Assembly: GCA_011634665.1 (NCBI GenBank) | Contig: WAEK01000018.1 | Coordinates: 907,501-971,500, forward strand | Reading direction: 5' to 3' | DNA from: Mortierella sp. BCC40632 | Taxonomy: Eukaryota > Mortierellomycota > Mortierellomycetes > Mortierellales > Mortierellaceae | DNA: 64,000 nucleotides | Shown: positions 56,621 through 64,000 of the stretch, piece after piece | How positions within the stretch are numbered: the first letter of the stretch is position 1 | Layout: every line of letters begins with the position of its first letter | Made by a program: the position numbers and the translations under genes | Notes under the pieces: generated by a model | What the model was told of the DNA's origin: nothing | What the model saw: the letters and a program-made list of their open reading frames with translations, nothing else | Database searches by the model: none

Positions 56621-59600
56621 TTATGATACTAAAAGTGGGATACTCTGAGCTGCCTGGAGGTCTCGTCGAAGCTGTCGCACAGTCTTTTCCAACTTTCGTC
56701 GTTCTTCCACCTCCTTTCTCAATGCCATATCCTTCTCCTCCCGAAGGTCCTTCATCACCCTTCGAAATTCTCTTCTCAAGGCCGAGGTCGCTGTCGCGAC
56801 GGCTGTATTGGTGTTCACGCCGGCACTCGGTCCTGATCCATGGATTCCCTGGGATTGATTCGAGAATCCTTCTAGACTTGATCTTCCAGAGGATTGATTA
56901 TCGACAAAGGTATTTCCTGGCCCTGATGGTGGCAACGACTCGACGGATTGATTTCGAGGAACTAAAGTCCCAAATCCAGACATGAGCCACGACATGGATG
57001 AGGGAATATCACTGTTTGAATGAATCGATCCCTTTTGGCTTGCCTGAACAAGCTGTGCTCCAGATCCAGGTCCTCCCGCCAGGCTCTCCAGTGCAGCCAC
57101 AATCAGTTTCAACTCGTCCATCTCGTTTTCAAGTTGGCCGCATTTTATACGGTATCGTTCTAAAGCCTCTTCATCGAACGGATACGCAGTACCGCTCTCT
57201 GGGACCTGAGAATGGCTTTCACTCAAAGAAGCTCGTCCTATGCTTGATGTCGAAAGAACTCGTAGCTGTCCAATGACTTTTTCCTGGTCTTGTACCATCT
57301 GATCTCGCTCTCTCAACAACTGGTCTTTGACCCGGATAATCTCTTGGAGTTCTTCGAGAGAGTCGCGGAGTGTTGGCTGTTTTACTACCTGACTTGTTCT
57401 CTCTCCTTTTTTGGGAGGTTGGATCGCAGCATAGACAGACGACGGTTGCGTGGACTGGATTAGGTGATGGGACGCCAATTCTGCCAGTCTCGCGTTCTCA
57501 TCCAAAAGGATATCCGTATGCTGCTTCAAAAGCTCCAGCTCCTTTTCTAAAAGAGGGATCAATCCTGCGCTCGCCTGAAGTCGCTCTAAATCTGACTTGT
57601 TCACCCAGGCAGAGTCGGTCTTTTCCGCGCTCTTCCATGGTGAAGAAGGCCGCTGTAGAGATGGATCTTGAGCATTCGGTTCAACGACTCCGTCTGTCGT
57701 ACCGCTTAATGTCGATGAGACTGGATGCTGTCGAAGCTCCTGGTTTTCGCGCTCAAGTTGATTGAACTTGTCCACCAGATCTTTAACGCGTCGAAGCAAT
57801 GACTCCATGCTAAAACCTACGATGCTTCCTCCTCCTGCAGTGCCTGTAGAGGATGCGATAGAGGACACACTTCCTGCTGGACTGGAACGTCCAGAGGTCG
57901 AATGGGAGGAATTACCATTCTGGTAAGTGTTGTCCACTTGATGAGCAACCCCTGGAACACGACTCCATCTCTTGCGTTGTTCTGGTACGAGATCAAAAAG
58001 CTGTCGCATAGACTTGAGGCTTGACTGCTGCAATTGACCCAACATGTCAATCTCCTCGATTGCTTCACGCAATTGACGTCGCAACTCCTGAACGGCTTCA
58101 TCATGTGTCAAAGCCTTGGTCCTTGTCAACACCGTCTCCATCCAAAGCCGTCGTCGTTGTGAGTTCTCTGAATCTGAATCGGGTCGAGAACTATGAGTAT
58201 CCTCTGCAGCACACAAACTCTTTTCAAGAGCACTAATCCGATGATTCTGATCTTCTTGCCATCTCTGTCGTTCGTTTTCAAGCTCCTGACGAGCCATCTC
58301 CTTCTCGAGTAGAGCCTCCTTCAAACTTTTCTCTAAAGCCAGTCGGACAGCATCCTCAGTCAATGCTCCCTTGGTTGGGCCCAACGACGCCTTGGCTTCT
58401 TTGATCTTGATGCTGCTCTTGCGACTCTCACTCAAGACGACTGACTGACGTCTCAACAATCCCAACTCGCTCTCAAGGATTTGCATCTTTTGACCTGATT
58501 CTGACATGTAGTTCTCGAGAGTATCCAAAGAGGATGTTACTGCTTCCATCGAGTGCTTTGTGGTAGGTGCTCCAACTGATTTGGAGGGTCGCTGTGGCAA
58601 GGAAGTAGGTGGAGTAGACGCCTTAGATCCCGCTGCCGTATCGACGGCAGTGGTTGCACCATTTGAACTCGAAGGCTTGTTCAGATCAGAAGGTGCATCA
58701 GACTCTAACGAATCTGTTCGTGCATGTTGATCTGAAATCAACGAGTCTTGGACACTGCTACCCAAGGATGTCTTGGACAAGAGAGTTGTCTCTGAAGGCC
58801 ATTTCTGAGCAGTCCTATCTCTATCAGACGCCAGTTGAGTCCTGTCTCCTGAAGGAAGTGGAGGTACCTCTACTTCCGACTGAACCTTTCGCCTTTGTGA
58901 TCTTCCACGTTGTTGCTCTTGGTATTGTTGTTGAAGTTGCAGAATCTTTTGTAGACGTTCACCAACGACAGAAAGGAACTCTTGCAAGTCCGTGGCCTTG
59001 GCATCCCTGTTGTTGAGAGCTTCCAGGTCTCGTTGTTGGGACCGTGTCAGGGCTGCTGTTTTCTGTTGCTGTTCCTCTAAACGGATAAAGGCTTCTCTTT
59101 GATGATGTAGTTGTTTCATGAGCCGTTCGATTGTCCGGTCCTTATCTTCTAACAGAGAATGAGCCTCGAGTGCATCGGATTCCAAACTAGATATTGTTCT
59201 CGACATGGACAATCTATCCGCAAGTGAGAAGAAAAGAAAGGGAAAGTTTTTGCATTAGATAAATCGATTCTACTTGAATTCTCATAGAGAAGAAGAGGGG
59301 GAGGGGGGGATAATGTCAGAGAAGACAACTTCTAAAATATATATACTTACATTTGCTCCTCTGCCTGTTTACTCAACTCGGTCTCTTTTCTTTGCAATGC
59401 ATGAAACTCGCGTTCTCTCCGGTTCTGATCTTCCAGTCGGACCACACCCAATGCCAAGACACCCGAGGTATGCTGTAATAAGGTCCTCTGTAAATCCGAA
59501 GCCATCTGTGTCTGTTTCCAGAGCTCCGTTGCAACCTGATCCACTTTTTTGTTGGCATTCTCGAGATGTTCACTGGCCTGACGGGCTAATTTTTTGTTTT

Positions 59601-61849
59601 CTGCATGTAACTTGAGCAGTGACTGGGCAGCTTCTCTGATCTTGGATTCAAGCGATAATCGTGCCGTCAATGCTGCGATTCTTGAGCTCAACGTTGCGTG
59701 TTGCTGAGCGAATGTGTAAGTGGACACAAAAGAGTAATTACAAAAACCAGAAGTAACAAACACAAAAAAGGACGTTAACGGAAAATGAAGAGAGAAAGAA
59801 GGACGCGTTTGAGGGCGGAAAACGCAGTTATGGCTGGTTCATCTTCATCCGACTTTCTTTTTTTTTTTTCTTCTTCTCTCTTTCTCAATCTTTCTCACTC
59901 CCTCTCTCTTTCTCTCTTTTTCTAACCTCCAGTCCCCAGCCTGAACAAAGTCCGGGACATCCTTAAAAGTCAACATTACGTGATAAAAAGAAAAGAAAAA
60001 AAAGGAACAACATGGCAGTGAAATGGACAAACATCCACAGATCCAGCAAACAAAAGGAAGGGGAAAAAAAAATTACCTGCTTAACGCTCTCAACAGCCTG
60101 TGGGGTCATGACTTCAAACGCCTTTGAATCGACAGCCGCTTGAGAGATCATGACTTGGATGGCAACGTCCGCTTCTGACTCGGGGTCGTCTGGCTGCGTC
60201 AAATGCCGCTGCATCATAGCCATTGCGCTCCTATCATGTGTTTCCTCAATGGGCCGCGCCAGTTGTGGGGAACTCGTTGGGCTGCTGGACCGAGCTCGAA
60301 CAGGTCGAGCAGGGCCTAGATGATGCTGGCCAGAACCATGATACTTTGTCGGAGCAGGATGCTGATGAGAGTGTTGTTGCGAGATTGGTACGACAGCAAA
60401 GGATCCATGAACATGTCGTAACGGAGGCTCTGGACCTGTGGTGGAAACATACTGGTGCGTGCCTGTCGTGCTCCTTGGATGTCTTCTCGTAGATCCTCTT
60501 GTAGCAACATCTGACTCTCCCGGGCTCGGGCCACGCTTGCGTAGGTCGAGATGCTGAGTCTGGATCGACAGTGCGCTGGGGCCGGAGGTGTGTCGCCTGC
60601 CCCGATTGGTCCTGCTAGGGTCTGCTGTCCCTGAAGCCATGGCTGCTGGTGTGGTCTCTGACAGGTCCGGAATGTCACTGACGGTCGATTGTTCTTCTCC
60701 GCTTTGAACGGCGTTGCTAGTGTTGTGGAGAGCAAGGGAAATAATGGAAGGAGGAGGCGGAGGATAGTAAGGCAGCCAGTCGCCGGGACCTGGGGTATCG
60801 GCAGGGGCTGAAGAAGAAGGCGGTGGTGGAGGAACGTAGGGAGAGAAAGGCAGAGAGGTGGTGGACGAGGATGGAGAGCACAGGGTCGTCGGCGAAGTGA
60901 CGGGGAGCGACGTAGCTGGGACAAGGCTGGAGGAAGACGGCGTGCTGGTTAACAAGGATGAGAAGGACAATGATCTGGGCGTATGTGGCTTCGACAGACG
61001 GAATCGATGTGCATTGTCGTCGCGGGCATTCCCGCCATGCGGTCCAGGTAGACACGCCTCGGCCAAGGCCTGCTGTGTTGGATCTGACCCGTTGCTGGAG
61101 ACAGGCGCGTTCCATGCTGCGACAAGGGTCCCAAGACCCCGACCAAGCCCAGAGCCAACCCCCGAGCTAGACTCAACAAAGACAGCACTTGGCGGTGGCG
61201 ATCCCTGGCGGGACAGGCACTCCTGTTCCGCGTCCGTGGGTAGGCCTCCCCTGCGCTCGCGGGATTCTGTGCTCGCAGGGTTGGCAAGACATTGGTCTCG
61301 ATGCTGTCGATATGGGAGCAGTAGACTGGTCAGGGAGCGACTCTTGGTCTTACTGTCAGTATTACTGCTACCACTGGACTGATATTCTAACCGGTGCTGT
61401 CGGGGTGGTTGTGCGTCCTCCATCCGCTGTGGTTGCCAAGAGCTCCTCGAATTCTGTTGCTGTTGCTGTTGCTGCTGCTGCTGCTGCTGCTGCTGTTGTT
61501 GTTGTTGTTGTTGCCGTCGCTCAGGCAGTGGTGAACTGCCGGGAGTCCAGAAACCTGGTGGAGGGCAATAGTTGGGACTCGCTCTCGGCTCGTCATCGAT
61601 AGGGACTTTGTACGAGTCTTCAAATTCAGGCGTGGATGTTTTGCTACCATCTGACAACACGGAAAGCGGACGTTGAGGATGACCGAGAGAGGAGGTCGAG
61701 CCTGCTTGGGTCGAGCTAGACCAGGGCCAGTGTCTTTGCGACCACGTACCATGGTCCGATGTTGGCGAAGGCAAGGACAAGGGTGCAGGTTCGCGTTTCT
61801 CGCCTAGGCGTAGCGTTGGCTTTTTGAAGCCAGGGCCAGGAAATACCAT
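56621..61849 (-). CDS. Uds1 (up-regulated during septation) domain coiled-coil protein, 1572 aa, three exons
   Basis: Exons on the complement: 60077-61849, 59351-59703, 56621-59213; phases join SVKQ-QHATLSSR and EEQI-LSMSR. The N-terminal ~560 aa are Pro/Ser-rich and disordered with a poly-Gln run near residue 113 (CAG/CAA, + strand 61459-61511). The Uds1 domain spans the exon 1-2 junction: DVAIQVMISQAAVDSKAFEVM, then LSSRIAALTARLSLESKIREAAQSLLKLH and a heptad-rich LARQASEHLENANKK. Exon 3 is almost all coiled coil (LESDALEAHSLLEDKDRTIERL; QELENERQRWQEDQNHRISAL; LRRDLQAAQS at the end) with a Ser-rich gap. A scaffold role at septa or polarity sites is inferred from the family name; no enzymatic domain. 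The start is the ATG at 61849 (MVFPGPGFKKPTLRLG). Confidence 0.85.
61459..61511. repeat. CAG/CAA trinucleotide tract (poly-Gln in the Uds1 protein)
   Basis: On + this reads (CTG)n/(TTG)n; in the Uds1 gene it encodes a Gln run of roughly 20. The mix of two codons suggests moderate stability. Confidence 0.9.
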
Positions 61850-63897
61850 GGACCTAGCGTGGGTTGGGATGGGGCGGGGAAGAAGGGTGAAGAGGTGGAC
61901 GAGTGTTTGGAGTTTTGCGGGGGACGAAGCAGTAGAAAGAAGAAGAAGCCATCGTCAGGAATGGGTGTTCCAGATGTCAGCCATCATGCAACAAGGATCG
62001 TCTGCTGGGTGAAGAAGGGTGGTGGGTGGTGGGGATGGAAGGGGTTGAGCAAGAGTATCGGCAGATTGGGAATCGCCCTTCTTTGCTTCTTTGAGCGCGG
62101 GACGAGAGCGGCCTTACCTTTTTTTTGCTGTCTATTTAGCCTTGTTGCAGGATGTGGATAGCTCTCGCACTCGCCTTCTTGTCTTTTCGCCTTTTCCTAG
62201 TGGCAACAGCTGCGGATGTGGAAGCGGATGGATAATGGGATCGAATGGAGACAAAGAGAGAAAGTGTGAAATGGCGTGAAATGCCGTTGGCACATGGTCG
62301 AATCAATGCTTGAAAGAAAAGGGGCTGGACGGCGTGTGCATTGCGATGAACAGGGCAGGGTGTGGCCACAGGATCGTGATCACATGGTACAATTTGCTGC
62401 TGCACGCCTGAATGAGGAGACACCCTTTTTATTTTATTGTTTGTGTCAAATGTACAGAATGTACAAGAGAGAGAGAGAGAGAGAAAGGGGTTGCAGATGC
62501 ATAGACTAATGGGCAGAGAGAGAGTGGGAGAGAGAAAGAGAGCGGGCAGCATCTCTTGCTCTAGTGGAGCAGAGGAAGAGATCTCCATTCGACCTCATCA
62601 TCTCGCGAGCCCTCCCCTTCCGTAGGACGGACGCGAAGGAAACGCGACTCGAGGAGCAGCTCTAGACCAAAAGGTGCATCGTAGTGTATGTAGACAACTA
62701 GGGTTGAAGAAGGGTTGTGTACATACTTCACCGGGGTTTTTTCCTTTTCCCCGCAGAGCTCTCCTCTGTCGGGCGTGTGCGTTCCTCGGCTTCTATCGTC
62801 TTCATCTCTTGCTCCGCCCCGCCAGAGCCAACCGCTGCCCCTGCATGCAACAGCGAGGCCTACTGTCGGTAACTTCAAAGTGTTGGCCTCCCCGGTGTTG
62901 TTGTTGCACGGTGGGGTTGTCGGTTTGCGCACGTGCGTCCCTTTTTTTGGTTCGGCGTCGCACACCATCGCACCAGAATGGGGCGCGGGAGAGTCGGGCG
63001 AAAGAGAGAGTCTGGCCATCTTTTTTTTTTTCCTCGCAACAACGACAACGTGCTCCACCAGCCAGATCAAGGTCTAAAACAACAACAATAACAACAACAG
63101 CACGGGATGCCACCGCCACTGTTGCATCGACAGCCACGAACACAAAAGAAGGCCTTGCACATGCTGTGCCTGCCTGCTTGCTCTCGGTGGATGCAGGCCA
63201 TGGAGTGCCACGTTGTTGCTGCTGCGGCGATCAGCAGCGAGACGCGACGAGCTGCAATGAGCTGCATCGAACAGTGATGGGTGGCATTGACAGTGGCAGG
63301 CAGGACCCATAGCTGCAGCATGGTACGCACATGGTCCTGTGTGTACAGCGAACTAGCAGGTAGGTACTGTTAGAGCCACTTGTTCTGGCAATGTCTATTT
63401 GGCCATGTGTGATGGACGGAAAAGGAAGAGGAGGAGGAGGAGGAGGCGGAGGAGGGTAGAAGAGAAAGAACAGCAATCCACAGCAGACAGTCTCCCGCCG
63501 CACATGGAGCATAGGCAGGACTAGACCTGCTCAAACAGGGAACAGGGAAACAGGGGAGCAGATGCGTTGAGACAGAAGACAGAGAGGACTGTCTTTCTCC
63601 ACGAGGCACAGACAGGTGTGTGTGTCTGATTAAAACGCTCTGGCTGCCTGCACGCAGGTTTCTTTTGCTGCTCTCTCTCTCTCTCTCTCTCTTTTTTTTA
63701 CTCGCTCTTCTCTTCTCGTCCACTCTTGTCTTTTCTTTCTTTCTTTCTTTCTCTCTCTGTGTCTCCTTTCTTCTTTGTCCCACTGGCTCTAGCCTTATCC
63801 ACTCTTCTGCCTTTGTCTTTATTCTCTCTTAATCATCTTTGCGCTATTGTCCTTGTCTCCTTGTCTCTACTTCTTCATCCTCGTCCTTCTCCTTGCC
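61850..63897. other. Intergenic region between the Uds1 gene and the right-edge gene
   Basis: GA microsatellite at about 62468-62490, T-run near 63020-63032, CT tract at 63673-63692 and (TTTC)n at about 63733-63755. Many overlapping short ORFs on both strands, none with family features or consistent codon bias. Probably two promoters and a long 5'UTR. Confidence 0.45.
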
Positions 63898-64000
63898 ATG
63901 AACCCACCCTCGGTCCCAGCCGTCACCGCACCCTCTCCCACGCCCACACACTCCTCGGCCGCCTCTGGCCCGCGCTCTCCCCAGTTACTTAAACCACACA
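63898..64000 (+). CDS. Start of an unknown gene truncated by the window edge
   Basis: ATG at 63898 after a long pyrimidine-rich leader, in frame to the edge: MNPPSVPAVTAPSPTPTHSS, then AASGPRSPQLLKPH. The Pro/Ser/Ala-rich N-terminus resembles the disordered starts of other large proteins in this window. The family cannot be named from 34 codons. Confidence 0.45.
   Translation, partial: MNPPSVPAVTAPSPTPTHSSAASGPRSPQLLKPH

Noticed and set aside
1..64000. tRNA, rRNA and CRISPR arrays
   Set aside because: No B-box plus cloverleaf, no rRNA core sequence and no regularly spaced repeat-spacer pattern were seen on either strand.

Overview
The window is nuclear DNA of a filamentous, early-diverging fungus, most likely Mucoromycota and probably of the Mortierella group. 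Genes carry short GT-AG introns with CTAAC-like branch sites. The gene set (animal-like ARL5, TRAPPC13, an HSPA12-type ATPase, a fucose-1-phosphate guanylyltransferase, the fungus-specific Uds1 and DUF3712 families, a GH18 chitinase with CBM5/12 modules) fits such a fungus. There is no rRNA, tRNA, CRISPR or prokaryotic operon. Introns and flanks are full of long poly-A/poly-T runs and CT/GA microsatellites. The lineage call is inference from gene content.

Layout. 0.5-9.1 kb: NADP-isocitrate dehydrogenase with a peroxisomal-type C-terminus, TRAPPC13 and an MFS transporter, all on +. 9.4-13.8 kb: a very large imperfect palindrome (two ~2.0 kb arms, ~355 bp spacer) with no convincing gene. 14.7-20.1 kb: the ribosome-biogenesis factor Rrp7 (-) and a type II membrane glycosyltransferase-like protein (+). 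23.0-27.8 kb: a secreted chitinase (+) convergent with a DUF3712/LEA2-like membrane protein (-). 28.8-31.4 kb: an HSPA12-like ATPase and a Q/P-rich protein (both -). 32.6-37.6 kb: a 12-exon leucine-rich-repeat protein with a protein-phosphatase-1 RVxF motif.

37.5-44.0 kb is the most interesting stretch. It is a tandem segmental duplication carrying three generations of a small secreted six-cysteine protein gene, probably of the ML (MD-2-related lipid-recognition) type: one stripped to its signal-peptide exon, one intact, and one with a frame break in its last exon. The first unit also duplicates the last exon of the LRR gene. Three unit junctions lie at poly-A tracts.

44.3-64.0 kb: a SAM-dependent methyltransferase (-), the small GTPase ARL5 (+, first coding exon is only the ATG), a very histidine-rich protein (+), fucose-1-phosphate guanylyltransferase (-) sharing a ~200 bp divergent promoter with a PP-loop asparagine-synthetase-like protein that has a zinc ribbon (+), a long Uds1 coiled-coil protein (-), and the first codons of a gene running off the right edge.

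Several genes serve membranes, cell surface and secretion (TRAPPC13, ARL5, glycosyltransferase-like protein, fucose activation, chitinase, secreted array), but they are scattered singletons, not a cluster with one function. All exon limits were read by eye from splice signals and reading-frame continuity; no transcript data were available.
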